DNA of 64,000 nt from JAIXWP01 sp964428835 (GTDB lineage Bacteria; Bacteroidota; Bacteroidia; Flavobacteriales_D; Sanyastnellaceae), in the NCBI GenBank assembly GCA_964428835.1, contig CAYRZQ010000011.1, positions 24,665 to 88,664 on the forward strand. Direction: 5' to 3'. Below, piece after piece: positions 53,952 to 63,355 of this stretch. Under the pieces are notes generated by a model that worked only from the letters and a program-made list of their open reading frames with translations, did not search any database and had not been told where the DNA came from. Position 1 is the stretch's first letter, and every line of letters starts with the position of its first letter. Position numbers and translations under genes: made by a program.

Positions 53952-56900
53952 ATGACAGGCCATAGATGTGTATATGTTCTTGTTAGTTTTTGGCTTTTTA
54001 GTCTCTTCCATTTTTCCGGCTGTAATTCTTCAGTAGAATCTAGAAAAATAAGCACTGAAACCGATTCATATGTATACCTATGGATCGAGGGTATGTCACT
54101 TAATCAAGTAAAAAAAAGGGACTTTTTTCTTTCCTCAAAATTTATTGAATACGAACAGAAAATTGGAGACTCCCAAAAAGAACTCGAAAAGAACCGAATG
54201 GCAATAGTCGACCCATCTATGGCTATAAATATGCAAACAGATAGAAACGACAATAATCTTGCGGATAAAGAGTATTTAGTTGTGCTAACAACGGCTGCAA
54301 TAGCTCTTGAGCGCTTAGATCTTGAGACAGCTTTTGATTTACTAAATGAATTCAACCTTGAAGAAAATGAACCCAAAAACAGCCTTGATTTATTCCAACT
54401 TTACCTCAGAGCCAAGTGGAATAATCTACTAGGAAATCATTTCAAATCATCTGAATATCTTAAGTATTGTAAACAGTATATTGAGAAAGGTTCTACTCCA
54501 AATATTAAAACAATTTTTGCTACAGAGCTGCTCAAGTCTGCAAGACAAGCGGGTATTGCTAGTCAAGCTACTCAATCAACTATTGAAATGTTGGACAATG
54601 AGGCGAATCAAGAATTAGTCTCGAACTATTATCTCGAAAGAGCGCTTTCAACTCTGGATAGCGGCACCGAAGATCCCAGAGTAGACAGTCTTTTTGTGAA
54701 GTCTTTGTACTCTTCATTTCAATCTGGTAAACTTCAGATAGAAGGCGTAAGCCATTTTAACGAATACTTAAGCTGGAAAGAATCTCTAAATAACACCGGT
54801 CAATTAGCTACAGAAATAAATACCCTATGCGATACTATAACCTTAAGGCAGTTGTACCAATTTAATCCGCCCCGAATTGGAGAACTTTTTTACAGAATAG
54901 TTAAGCTTAGCGACCAGAAAAAAGTCAGTATCCAAAGTGACATTTTAAAATTCGTCCGGACTTTCTTTGAGGTCAACATTGATGCTGATAGTCGTTATTT
55001 CAAACAATACAGAGCTCTTAATCTATCCAACCAAAATGCGGAAGATGAACTGAGGTCAGTTCTGCAGGGTTTCGAGAATTTTCAGGACTTCTATTCAGAT
55101 GCCCCTCTTAGTAGCGAGGAAGCTACTTCCAAAGCCTTTAAAAACATACAAGGTAGAAAAACTCGAGCAAACGTTCAAATAAGGGGACTATCCGACGCTA
55201 CAATTCAAGCTTTGGGATTAAGTGATTTAGTTGGTCAAAATACTTCCTCAACTCTTGACGTGCAGAGTTTAAAAAGTATGAGTTCACTGATAAAACAAGT
55301 GTCCTCTGCAAGTCTATTTGACAATAATAGCTCAACTCTTAAGAATAATGTCGACGAAATGGTTGAAATCTTCTTAAAGGAAGCTGCGCTGTCATGGAGG
55401 AATAATAAAAACGACTCAATTGTTGATTTATGTCTGCAAACTATACAGGCTCAATTCGATGTGCATGTTCCAACCCCCATTGACGATAGAATCAGATTTC
55501 AGAACCAAGATGAGGATTTCCCTAAGTACCTTAAACTTAAATCCGCCTGTCTAATTTCAGAAAACGCCTACAATAACGAAACTCGGGCCGGCTCTTCAGA
55601 AAAATTAAGAAATGCGAGGAAAGAGTTAATTGACTTTATTGTATCAAAAGATCAGTTAACCGCTTCAAAAGTTTTAGACTCAAAGCAATGGAATTTAAGG
55701 CAATCCTCTCTGAAAAATGTAATGGTCTATTACTCTGGAGAAAACAGTGCTGTCTTAATATCAAAAACGGGAAATGACATAGACTTGCATGAAATCGAAT
55801 TAACTGATGACTTTACAGAAGAAATACAGTTTATACTGAATAAGGGTATGGACTTAGCATCTATAACAAATGAACCAGAAGTTACATCTCGCCTCTACAA
55901 TATTGCTAGTAGTTGGCACCAAAAGTTTGTACTAAAATATTGGCCAAAATCTGGAGAGGAAATTGTCATACTTCCTGTCGGGAATTTTGCCTTTGTAAAC
56001 TGGGAAAGCCTAAATACTAATAAAGACGGAACATATAATCCTTTAATTCATGACTATGAAATAAGCTACCAAGCAGATGTCGCTTCATTATTCTCTAAAG
56101 AACAAAACAGCAATACCCCAATTCGGATGGCGGGATTTGCTACTGAAAATTACCCAGTAATCCCTCTCGAGTTTTACTCCTCAGGATCGATTGCAAACTC
56201 CACAACTCTTAATCCGTTACAAGGTGCACTTGAAGAAGTAAGCAATGTATGCGAGCTTTTTCAAGGTAAGGCTTTCACAAAATCAACCCGGACTGACTTT
56301 CTTGAATCAATTGATGACTACAACGTCATGCTAGTATCTACTCATGGAATAGTTTTACCATCAAAAACAAAATCTTCCACCAGTTTAGTATTCTCACCAG
56401 ATGAGGAAGGGCAATACCTAATTCATGCCGATGATTTTTTAGAGCGAAAATTGAATGCACAGCTTGTCGCAATACCCAGTTGCAACAGCGCTCTAGGTGC
56501 CGCATCGCCTAATGGTGGATTAAAAGGATTATCAGGCTCCATTTTGAATTCTGGAGCCTCAGCAGTGGTAGCAAGCTTAATTGAACTACCAGATAAAACA
56601 ACATCTGAAATAGTTCGTTCTTTTTTCAAAAATCTCAATCAAGGAATGAAGAAATCAGAAGCCTTGAGAAAAGCAAAGCTAGACTATTTGAATCAATTCT
56701 CAGGAGCAAAGGCGCATCCTGTATTCTGGTCTGGACTTTTATTAATGGGAGATAATAGCGCTTTATCGACAGAAATTGAACCTAGCAATAAAAATGAATC
56801 AATACTCGATTTTTCATTTTGGTGGTTGATGTTTCTATTAATCCCTATCCTATACATCATCATTCGAAGAAAAACGAAAAAAGGCTATTTAAAGAAATAG
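53952..56900 (+). CDS. Membrane-anchored CHAT-domain (caspase-like) protease, last gene of the operon
   Basis: 982 residues. The N-terminus has a lipoprotein-like signal (LFHFSGCNSS). Residues 110-340 are helical, TPR-like. The CHAT domain occupies about 690-940, with the catalytic pair H798 (VSTHG) and C844 (IPSCNSA), and GLSGSILNSGASAVVASL after it, as in the family. The C-terminus ends with one TM helix (WWLMFLLIPILYIIIRR) followed by a basic tail (KTKKGYLKK), which places the protease in the periplasm. CHAT proteases are cysteine peptidases that act on specific partners. The converging sigma/anti-sigma pair is an obvious candidate target set; this is inference. Confidence 0.88.
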   Translation: MTGHRCVYVLVSFWLFSLFHFSGCNSSVESRKISTETDSYVYLWIEGMSLNQVKKRDFFLSSKFIEYEQKIGDSQKELEKNRMAIVDPSMAINMQTDRNDNNLADKEYLVVLTTAAIALERLDLETAFDLLNEFNLEENEPKNSLDLFQLYLRAKWNNLLGNHFKSSEYLKYCKQYIEKGSTPNIKTIFATELLKSARQAGIASQATQSTIEMLDNEANQELVSNYYLERALSTLDSGTEDPRVDSLFVKSLYSSFQSGKLQIEGVSHFNEYLSWKESLNNTGQLATEINTLCDTITLRQLYQFNPPRIGELFYRIVKLSDQKKVSIQSDILKFVRTFFEVNIDADSRYFKQYRALNLSNQNAEDELRSVLQGFENFQDFYSDAPLSSEEATSKAFKNIQGRKTRANVQIRGLSDATIQALGLSDLVGQNTSSTLDVQSLKSMSSLIKQVSSASLFDNNSSTLKNNVDEMVEIFLKEAALSWRNNKNDSIVDLCLQTIQAQFDVHVPTPIDDRIRFQNQDEDFPKYLKLKSACLISENAYNNETRAGSSEKLRNARKELIDFIVSKDQLTASKVLDSKQWNLRQSSLKNVMVYYSGENSAVLISKTGNDIDLHEIELTDDFTEEIQFILNKGMDLASITNEPEVTSRLYNIASSWHQKFVLKYWPKSGEEIVILPVGNFAFVNWESLNTNKDGTYNPLIHDYEISYQADVASLFSKEQNSNTPIRMAGFATENYPVIPLEFYSSGSIANSTTLNPLQGALEEVSNVCELFQGKAFTKSTRTDFLESIDDYNVMLVSTHGIVLPSKTKSSTSLVFSPDEEGQYLIHADDFLERKLNAQLVAIPSCNSALGAASPNGGLKGLSGSILNSGASAVVASLIELPDKTTSEIVRSFFKNLNQGMKKSEALRKAKLDYLNQFSGAKAHPVFWSGLLLMGDNSALSTEIEPSNKNESILDFSFWWLMFLLIPILYIIIRRKTKKGYLKK

Positions 56901-56906
56901 CCTTTT
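56879..56906. terminator. Shared terminator between the CHAT operon and the sigma operon
   Basis: AAAAGGCTATTT with AAATAGCCTTTT, overlapping the CHAT stop codon. T runs lie on both strands, so it ends both converging operons. Confidence 0.8.
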
Positions 56907-56929
56907 AGTAACTGCTTCTCTCAGCAATA

Positions 56930-57634
56930 CTATAGTTTCTCCACTAACTTGCTGAGAGCTCCCCGCTTTGGGTGCGTCGTTTGTTCCAGATACTTTTGGG
57001 CTCGAGTCTTATCTTTTAATTCATAATAACATTGAGCTAACGCGAAACTTGCATCGCTTAGCAAGATTTCCGACTTTAAAGAAATCTCTAGGTGAGGAAT
57101 CGCTTGTTTTGATTTACCCGTTTTAAAATATGCTAAACCCAAATAAAATTCATCTGACAGTGTTCTATCTGGCTTGTTTTCTAATGCACTAATAACATTT
57201 TCCCACTTACCGTTGTTGTAGTCCACTTGCCAATCTTCTTGACTCCCTCGTAAATTCTCAACTTGAGTGAAGCTATCATCTTTAATTGATGCAAAGGAAA
57301 TCTCGTCTTGACCATTTATTGAAAAAAACCAGAATGTGCCTAATGCCAGGCCCACTATGGATGCAGCAGCCAACCAGCGCCATTTATTAGAACTCTCAGT
57401 TTGACTCCAGGGGCTTTCCTTAATGGCATCCTCATCTGCATCAGAAAATTCAATTCCAAGCGCTACTTCTAAATCTGCATCTGGGTTTTCTTTTCTGGTG
57501 ATGGCAATTTCCTCCCATAGAGCTCTAATCATTTCATCTGACTTGATGGCATCAGCTACCTCACGCATCCTTTCTGGTGCCAACAGACCATCCTCAAAAG
57601 CTATCAATGTCTTATATGTAATATTTTCTTTCAT
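56930..57634 (-). CDS. One-TM protein with periplasmic TPRs, candidate anti-sigma factor
   Basis: 234 residues from the ATG at 57634, 2 nt after the sigma gene stop. Layout: a cytoplasmic N-terminal part of about 85 residues (ITYKTLIAFEDGLLAPERMREVADAI, an anti-sigma-like helical region), one TM helix at 87-106 (WLAAASIVGLALGTFWFF) and a periplasmic part with TPR-type helices (about 140-220, DEFYLGLAYFKTGKSKQAIPHLEIS). Gene order and topology match membrane anti-sigma factors, although I do not see a zinc-binding HxxxCxxC. Anti-sigma function is inferred. Confidence 0.75.
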   Translation of the reverse strand: MKENITYKTLIAFEDGLLAPERMREVADAIKSDEMIRALWEEIAITRKENPDADLEVALGIEFSDADEDAIKESPWSQTESSNKWRWLAAASIVGLALGTFWFFSINGQDEISFASIKDDSFTQVENLRGSQEDWQVDYNNGKWENVISALENKPDRTLSDEFYLGLAYFKTGKSKQAIPHLEISLKSEILLSDASFALAQCYYELKDKTRAQKYLEQTTHPKRGALSKLVEKL

Positions 57635-57636
57635 GA

Positions 57637-58224
57637 TTATCCAATTTTTTCGGCGCATATTTTCGCCTGTTTACGTATATTGTATCTACAATTTCTTGCT
57701 GTGAAAATTGAAACCCCTAACTTATCGGCTAACTCTTGGTTTGAGAGTTCTTCACCAATTCTTATCAAAGCAAATGCTTTTTTGCAAGTTGCATCTAGAG
57801 CACTTCTCTCAATGCATTCAACCACAAGCCTATAAAATTCTTCCTCGGGCATTTCTGGCAACTGTACTCCTCCAAAATTGCCTTTAACAGGGTACCTTTC
57901 TTCATTCTTATTGGATGCTTTGGAGCCCTTGTTTAAAGCTAAGTTTACTATAACTTTATACAAAATCCTGTCTAATACCTGCTTATCCAAAACCTCTTTA
58001 CCTTCAATGACCACTGTATAATATTCTACAGGCTTCCCATCCATTACGATGAATGCATCCTGAAGAATATCTTGAATCTCTGTGGCTCCAAGAGATGTCT
58101 TTGGGACATACTTCCGTAAGGAACTTCTAGCAGCCACTATCAGCGTTTTATTTTTCATAATCCCAAGCAGGTACTCTTTATATGCCTTAAGATACCATTC
58201 TGGCAGTTTAGCATTTTCACTCAT
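57637..58224 (-). CDS. ECF-like RNA polymerase sigma factor
   Basis: 195 residues. Region 2 is seen as LGATEIQDILQDAFIVM (46-61), the ECF core-binding helix. The C-terminal region 4 is a helix-turn-helix, SNQELADKLGVSIFTARNCRYNIRKQAK (161-188), which contacts the -35 element. The middle is longer and more divergent than in classical ECFs. It is the first gene of a two-gene operon and has in front of it a copy of the TAGTACA/GACAAACTA motif shared with three nearby genes, suggesting autoregulation. Confidence 0.82.
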   Translation of the reverse strand: MSENAKLPEWYLKAYKEYLLGIMKNKTLIVAARSSLRKYVPKTSLGATEIQDILQDAFIVMDGKPVEYYTVVIEGKEVLDKQVLDRILYKVIVNLALNKGSKASNKNEERYPVKGNFGGVQLPEMPEEEFYRLVVECIERSALDATCKKAFALIRIGEELSNQELADKLGVSIFTARNCRYNIRKQAKICAEKIG

Positions 58225-58267
58225 AATTAATTGCTTTTACTGCTCAAAGGTAATACCCCCGATTGAT

Positions 58268-58295
58268 TAGTTTGTCATATTATTAGAATGTACTA
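58268..58295 (-). promoter_or_regulatory. Candidate ECF promoter of the sigma operon
   Basis: On the minus strand TTTTTAGTACA (heptamer TAGTACA at 58295-58289), 12 nt, then GACAAACTA (58276-58268). The ATG lies 43 nt downstream. A separate housekeeping-type box TACCTTTG sits at 58252-58245. Confidence 0.75.
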
Positions 58296-58353
58296 AAAAT
58301 TTATCAAAATCCCTCTAATTGAATGAGAAGTCAAACTTTTTTTAAAAAAAATT

Positions 58354-58381
58354 TAGTACATAAATCATTAGCGACAAACTA
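58354..58381 (+). promoter_or_regulatory. Candidate ECF promoter of the outer-membrane protein gene
   Basis: TAGTACA at 58354-58360, 12 nt, GACAAACTA at 58373-58381. The ATG at 58443 is 61 nt downstream. Divergent from the sigma-operon copy. Confidence 0.75.
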
Positions 58382-58442
58382 TTCTATTGAGAGCGCAATT
58401 GCTCTCGCTAAAAAAGAATCAAAACCATTAAATTTTATTATT

Positions 58443-59126
58443 ATGAAAAAGTTAATCTTCGCAGTTGTAGCATTTATGCTAACCATCGCATCTCTAGCGT
58501 CTTCCAAACCAGAATTTAGCACAATGGGCTTTAAGCAAATTCCACCTCTGGGTAATGACTCCACGAAAAATGAAAAGTGGAACCTTGACAATCATATTTT
58601 ATTCTCTGTGAGCACAGGCGCATTAGGGGGCAATAGATATCGCTTGAATGACAATACTTCATTAAAAGCGCCCATTTTAATAACAGGAGAAAGAAGCGGA
58701 AAATTCGGAAAAGTCACTAACCTACCTAACTGGCTTTACTATGGATTCTACTTTAGGTACTCTAAGCACCAGTATGAATACAATGACACAAGCAATCCAT
58801 ACACCATTGATGCTACCGTTATTGGAGCAGGAGTTAGAGCGAGTGCTTCTGTGTTCACGATGGCAAAAGACCTTGGATGGGATTCGAAAAAAATGTCACG
58901 TATAGACCCGTATGTTGGTTTTCAGATGGGATATGACATTATCTCCTTCGATTATTCCAACTCACCCTACAACTACTACTATAGCAATTGGGGCTATGGT
59001 TCTGGACTAAGATTAAACCCAATGCTGGGGGTACGCTTCTTCCCGACTCACTGGCTTGGAGTCCAAGCAGAAATCGGTGGAACCTCGAATCGCTTCATAT
59101 CAGCTGGAATTGTGATTCGTGCATAA
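58443..59126 (+). CDS. Outer-membrane beta-barrel protein under the ECF-type promoter
   Basis: 227 residues starting with a signal peptide (MKKLIFAVVAFMLTIASLASS). The frame is open upstream to 58323, but that would put the promoter inside the gene, so 58443 is preferred. The body consists of amphipathic strands (HILFSVSTGALGGNRYRL, WLYYGFYFRYSKHQYEYND, GVRFFPTHWLGVQAEIGG) ending RFISAGIVIRA. This fits an 8-10-strand barrel. Divergent from the sigma gene with a shared motif pair; probably the main output or sensor of the sigma factor. Confidence 0.82.
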   Translation: MKKLIFAVVAFMLTIASLASSKPEFSTMGFKQIPPLGNDSTKNEKWNLDNHILFSVSTGALGGNRYRLNDNTSLKAPILITGERSGKFGKVTNLPNWLYYGFYFRYSKHQYEYNDTSNPYTIDATVIGAGVRASASVFTMAKDLGWDSKKMSRIDPYVGFQMGYDIISFDYSNSPYNYYYSNWGYGSGLRLNPMLGVRFFPTHWLGVQAEIGGTSNRFISAGIVIRA

Positions 59127-59170
59127 CTTACAATACAAAGTGGACTACGAATTGAGCCACATAAAATTTA

Positions 59171-59200
59171 AAAAAGGCTACCTAAAATGGTAGCCTTTTT
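59171..59200 (+). terminator. Rho-independent terminator
   Basis: AAAAAGGCTACC with GGTAGCCTTTTT around a 6-nt loop, then TTCTATC. It ends the outer-membrane protein gene. Confidence 0.88.
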
Positions 59201-59487
59201 TCTATCAATACCACCCCTATATTAACAAAAAAATAATCCAAATACATAATGAAACCATCACAAATTTGACAGCCAGTCAGAAAGTACGCTGTATAATAAT
59301 TTCCTATTTTTCAACCGCTCAAAATTCTAAGAATAGTGGTTTTACTATAGAAAGGAAATGATAGAAATATATTGCCAGATTAATCTTCGAAAATTGACAA
59401 TCTCCAATCAAAAATCTTATCTTATTTTAGTCCTTAATATTTTTTATTATCGCTCAATTCCTTTTGTAATAAACTCATTTAACAAAC

Positions 59488-60795
59488 ATGCCTAACTTTA
59501 ATTCCAAGCAGCTTAATTGGTGGATTTGTGTTTTCGCAATAACTTTCGGAACATGCTCAGTGTATGCTCAACAACCTTGTAAAAATGACTGTGCTGACGA
59601 CGGTGTCTTTGTTGGTCGAAATTTTTTCAGATTTTACAACGTAAGTAACGTGCGCGCTTCCTTCTGGTTCGAGGGTTATGATACATTAACTCTATCGCCT
59701 GATGCCTATAAATATTTCAACGGCAATTTATATAGAGCAGAAATTTTTGATTTGACATTGTATACCGGTTATACACATCATTGTTTAAAACTAGACATAG
59801 ATAAAATCCTTCGAGAATCTTTTTGGAGGAGAGTGGGCGACGGAATAATCAAGTGGAAGTCCAGTGAGGAATTCGCAGCTCTTTTAAATGAACTTAGAAA
59901 GTTAAGGAATGTCCCCTACACAGACAGTATATTGGCAATTCTAGAACTTTGTGAACAAAAACTCAATACAATCGGACTAGATTCGAAGGATAGAGAAGTA
60001 TACTCTTATGTAAAAGATGCAGTAATTACTATAGTCACTAGAAATCAATGGGACTTGGTATTGGATATCGAGAATTCCTTAAGGAGATATACATACAGAA
60101 CAACGAAAATCATTAATCTTGAAAGTCAATTTGAAATAACAAAACAACTTCGATGGCAATTGGAACACTCCAGGACTATTGGTGGTCCTACCTTCTCTGG
60201 TATTCCAATAGAATACGTCGAAGACAAACGAAACTTTCCACTCTTCAGTTCATTGGGAATCAGATTAAATTACTATAGAAATAAAAGAGTTAATACCAAC
60301 CCCCGATTTTTTTGGTCGCTAGAATACATCAAAAGCGGGTTAAGTTACTTTGACCCAGCCGATACGAACCTTTACAAGGGTTATTCTTGGCATAACATTG
60401 GAATTAAAAATGGCTATCTTCATGTCAACAATATTTCTAAAAGAAGTCGTCCAGGAAGCTATGTTGGACTTCGATTAGAATATGGACTTCAATTTCATGC
60501 TACTCGTGAATATGATATCTCACCTGACAGCTCTATAAGTGATGTTAAAATAGTCTCTGGCCCAGGACCAATTACTCCAAACAGCCTTGGGCTTAATCTA
60601 GGAATTGGCATTGTGCTAAGTATAAAACATTTTCAAATGAATTTATCAGTAAATACCAGTAGGCCGTTAATGCGATTTACAGATGAATTATCGTTACAGA
60701 GATTCTATTTCTTGCACGCTAGTGTGGCTTATCCAATAAAATCAAAAGCTCGTATAAAATATAGATTTGCTCCCACTAAAACTCTCGAAAATTGA
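59488..60795 (+). CDS. Secreted hypothetical protein, probable outer-membrane barrel
   Basis: 435 residues with a signal peptide ending VYAQ. A short region with cysteines (CKNDCADDG) follows, then a helical middle (DSILAILELCEQKLNTIGLD), then barrel-like strands from about 250 (SSLGIRLNYYRNKRV, YVGLRLEYGLQFHATREYD, LGLNLGIGIVLSIKHFQMNLSVN). I recognise no family. The ECF-type motif is not present upstream. Possibly an envelope protein of the same locus. Confidence 0.75.
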   Translation: MPNFNSKQLNWWICVFAITFGTCSVYAQQPCKNDCADDGVFVGRNFFRFYNVSNVRASFWFEGYDTLTLSPDAYKYFNGNLYRAEIFDLTLYTGYTHHCLKLDIDKILRESFWRRVGDGIIKWKSSEEFAALLNELRKLRNVPYTDSILAILELCEQKLNTIGLDSKDREVYSYVKDAVITIVTRNQWDLVLDIENSLRRYTYRTTKIINLESQFEITKQLRWQLEHSRTIGGPTFSGIPIEYVEDKRNFPLFSSLGIRLNYYRNKRVNTNPRFFWSLEYIKSGLSYFDPADTNLYKGYSWHNIGIKNGYLHVNNISKRSRPGSYVGLRLEYGLQFHATREYDISPDSSISDVKIVSGPGPITPNSLGLNLGIGIVLSIKHFQMNLSVNTSRPLMRFTDELSLQRFYFLHASVAYPIKSKARIKYRFAPTKTLEN

Positions 60796-60836
60796 CTTTT
60801 GCGATTTAAAATAGATTCCTTCGGAATCATGACAAT

Positions 60837-60870
60837 AAAAAAACCAAGGAACTCCTCCTTGGTTTTTTTA
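60837..60870. terminator. Bidirectional terminator
   Basis: AAAAACCAAGGA with TCCTTGGTTTTT around a 5-nt loop, with A and T runs on the two sides. It lies between converging genes. Confidence 0.9.
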
Positions 60871-60900
60871 TTTGGGTCTCCTAAAGATAGAAGATGAGTT

Positions 60901-62691
60901 CTATTTCAAAACACAGACTCTATGGCTCATCCTTACATTGCCTTGTATCAAATTTACGATGTAAACACCCGCAGGAGCATCAATATCCAGTCGAATCCAT
61001 TCAGCATTTATTGCAGTAAATTCAACTCTAGAGTTCAATATTTGCCCATCCAAACTCAAAATCTCCACATTAATAATATCCCCGTTCTTATCATAAGGAA
61101 TAAATACCTCTCCATTGGTGGGATTCGGATACGCATTAGATTGACTTCTTGCTTCAAACTCTTGGAGATTAGTAACTACACCCTCAAGGTTGAATACAGC
61201 AACAAATTGATTTAGCGTATTATCAAGACTAAGTACTGGCTGAACTCCCGTACCTATTTGAAAATCCAAACTACCCGTAAAGTTTCCGACAGCAGCGTAA
61301 GTATTATCATCAATCCTTTTCAAAGATATAAAACGTGCATTCGAACTAGCTTCGTTAAATAAGTACTGATCCAGCAGCTCTCCACTATGGCTGATTTTTT
61401 TTATGCTTGGATATCTGAATGTCGAACCAGACGGGGTCTGAGATCGATGTCCTGACAATAGCACATAAGTATCAGTAAGCTCTATGTCATTCAACACAAA
61501 GTCTTTGTAAACCAGATCGTCACTTTTAGCCCAAACTAAGCCACACGTATCGTTTAGCAAACATAAGAAACCATGATTCACATTACTGGACCATGAATTT
61601 GCCGCAGACAAAACAAAGGTGCCAGCACCTGGGTCGAAATCCACACTTCCTCTAAAATTTCCAACCGTATATATCTCATCACTTTCATTTACGACGACAT
61701 CATAAATTTCGCAATTATATGCACTCACAAACCCGGATGCATTTTCTAACTGACCTAAAGAGGTGAATCTAACAACGTAAGAACTAGTAAAATAAATTGA
61801 ATTACTGGCCGAAAGTATAAATTGCTCTTCTGAATCGTCAAAATCAACAGTACCACCAAAATTACCAGCGACAATGATATCTCCATCAGACTGAATATCC
61901 ATGCAAGTTGCACTAGTATTCTTTCCATTACACCCCCAAGTGCGAACCCATTGAAATTCCCCATCCAAATCAAATTTGACAATAAAGGCATCTGTCTCAA
62001 AAGCTGTTCGAACTACGGATCCCAGACCTGGGTCAAAATCTGTCGTTCCCGTATAAAAGCCACAAACATATAAATTATCATCATGTACCCTTACTCTTTC
62101 ACCACCATCTGCATCAGAATTTATAATCCACGGAGTGCCCCCCCAAGACTTGACCCATAAGAACTCACCCGATGAATTAAGCTTCAGCAAAAAACTATCA
62201 TCATTTTGACCAACCATTATATACTCATCAATACCAGGATCAAAGTCCACTCGCTCGTAAAAACTGCCAGTAAGATAAATATTACCTTCATTGTCAAAAG
62301 TCATATCACGCACGAGATTTTGTCCGAAACTCCATTGATAATCCTCATAATTCACAGCATCTAGGGTCTTCACCCAAATTAGAGTTCCAGTGCTGGTATA
62401 TTTACTAATCACAATACTTGTTGCATAGGAACTACCCCCTAACAAAAAAGATGATAATGAATAAACTTCACTCGAAGGATCAAAATCCTCAACACCTTGT
62501 ATATAGCTGGCCATATACACATTTCCGTCCTCATCAACCTCAACTACATCCGATTCCCCACTCTTAAGAACGTTTGACCATAGAAGCTGTGCATCAGCAT
62601 TTATGAAACTAAAAAAGCATAGAAAGGAAATAATGAAATACTTATAGCCTGTAGACGTGGTAACTAAAGTTATATTAAAGAAATGTCTCAT
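60901..62691 (-). CDS. Secreted SBBP-like beta-propeller protein with T9SS tail
   Basis: 596 residues with an N-terminal hydrophobic signal (residues 17-34, YFIISFLCFFSFINADAQ). It contains repeated blades with the phrase G-N/D-I-Y/V-x-x-G-x-F-x-x-x-V-D-F-D (GNIYLTGSFYERVDFDPG, GDIIVAGNFGGTVDFDD, DEIYTVGNFRGSVDFDPG), as in SBBP/beta-propeller surface proteins. The last 80 residues are a type A T9SS sorting domain (NAYPNPTNGEVFIPY, AGVYIVNLIQGN). Surface or secreted; function unknown. Confidence 0.87.
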   Translation of the reverse strand: MRHFFNITLVTTSTGYKYFIISFLCFFSFINADAQLLWSNVLKSGESDVVEVDEDGNVYMASYIQGVEDFDPSSEVYSLSSFLLGGSSYATSIVISKYTSTGTLIWVKTLDAVNYEDYQWSFGQNLVRDMTFDNEGNIYLTGSFYERVDFDPGIDEYIMVGQNDDSFLLKLNSSGEFLWVKSWGGTPWIINSDADGGERVRVHDDNLYVCGFYTGTTDFDPGLGSVVRTAFETDAFIVKFDLDGEFQWVRTWGCNGKNTSATCMDIQSDGDIIVAGNFGGTVDFDDSEEQFILSASNSIYFTSSYVVRFTSLGQLENASGFVSAYNCEIYDVVVNESDEIYTVGNFRGSVDFDPGAGTFVLSAANSWSSNVNHGFLCLLNDTCGLVWAKSDDLVYKDFVLNDIELTDTYVLLSGHRSQTPSGSTFRYPSIKKISHSGELLDQYLFNEASSNARFISLKRIDDNTYAAVGNFTGSLDFQIGTGVQPVLSLDNTLNQFVAVFNLEGVVTNLQEFEARSQSNAYPNPTNGEVFIPYDKNGDIINVEILSLDGQILNSRVEFTAINAEWIRLDIDAPAGVYIVNLIQGNVRMSHRVCVLK

Positions 62692-62747
62692 AGTGTTTAT
62701 ATTAAAATTGTTTAAAGACTACTATTGAATTAATTTACTAGTTATAT

Positions 62748-62786
62748 GAAAAATACACTGATTGCCAAGAAGGGTGAATCAGTGTA
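62748..62786 (-). terminator. Rho-independent terminator of the small secreted protein gene
   Basis: TACACTGATT and AATCAGTGTA form a 10-bp stem with a 13-nt loop; TTTTTC follows on the minus strand. Confidence 0.8.
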
Positions 62787-62806
62787 CTTTACTTCTTTTG
62801 GTTTAC

Positions 62807-63244
62807 TTAGTCGGCTCGAGAGATTATCAGGCCGAAAAAACCGTCATTTACTGATCCTTTGAACGAGTATGGGCTTACTTTGAAATAATAAGTGCCACTA
62901 GTGGTAGGAGTGATGGATGCTACGGCTACGTTTGTCAAATCTGTATCTTTTGATAGTACGGTTCCATTGCTATTCATAACAATCAGGTCTATATCACTGA
63001 TTCGGTTTTCATCACCCAATGCAACGATGTTGTAAGTATTGCCAGCGGTGAACTCATAGGCTATAGTTGCATATTGAGTTCGTGTAAGATGATCCATTTT
63101 CATCATCAAAACTTGATTATTGCTACTTTCCATAATCTCAACTACTTGGATTACACGCTCCAACAATTTTGCTGTAGGAACTGGAAATGCGAAGGCCACA
63201 GAAATTGAACAAAATGCGGCAAAGGTTAAAATCATTTTTTTCAT
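62807..63244 (-). CDS. Small secreted protein with PPC-like beta domain, ECF-type promoter
   Basis: 145 residues with a signal peptide (MKKMILTFAAFCSISVAFAFP). Residues 60-140 resemble the bacterial pre-peptidase C-terminal (PPC) beta-sandwich: FTAGNTYNIVALGDENRISDIDLIVMNSNGTVLSKD and SGTYYFKVSPYSF. Single gene, with a copy of the TAGTACA/GACAAACTT motif 51 nt before its ATG, divergent from a second copy driving the next gene. Confidence 0.8.
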   Translation of the reverse strand: MKKMILTFAAFCSISVAFAFPVPTAKLLERVIQVVEIMESSNNQVLMMKMDHLTRTQYATIAYEFTAGNTYNIVALGDENRISDIDLIVMNSNGTVLSKDTDLTNVAVASITPTTSGTYYFKVSPYSFKGSVNDGFFGLIISRAD

Positions 63245-63295
63245 AATGGTAAGTTTTATTAGAGTTATTATTATCGAGGAACGCCCTCAACCTTA

Positions 63296-63323
63296 AAGTT
63301 TGTCAACTCAGAACATTGTACTA
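63296..63323 (-). promoter_or_regulatory. Candidate ECF promoter of the PPC-like gene
   Basis: On the minus strand TTTTTAGTACA (TAGTACA at 63323-63317), 12 nt, GACAAACTT (63304-63296). Confidence 0.72.
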
Positions 63324-63355
63324 AAAAAAAATCAAAAAAAATAATCCAGATTTTT

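Noticed and set aside
58323..58442. Longer N-terminus of the outer-membrane protein
   Set aside because: Would contain the promoter motif and bury the signal peptide.
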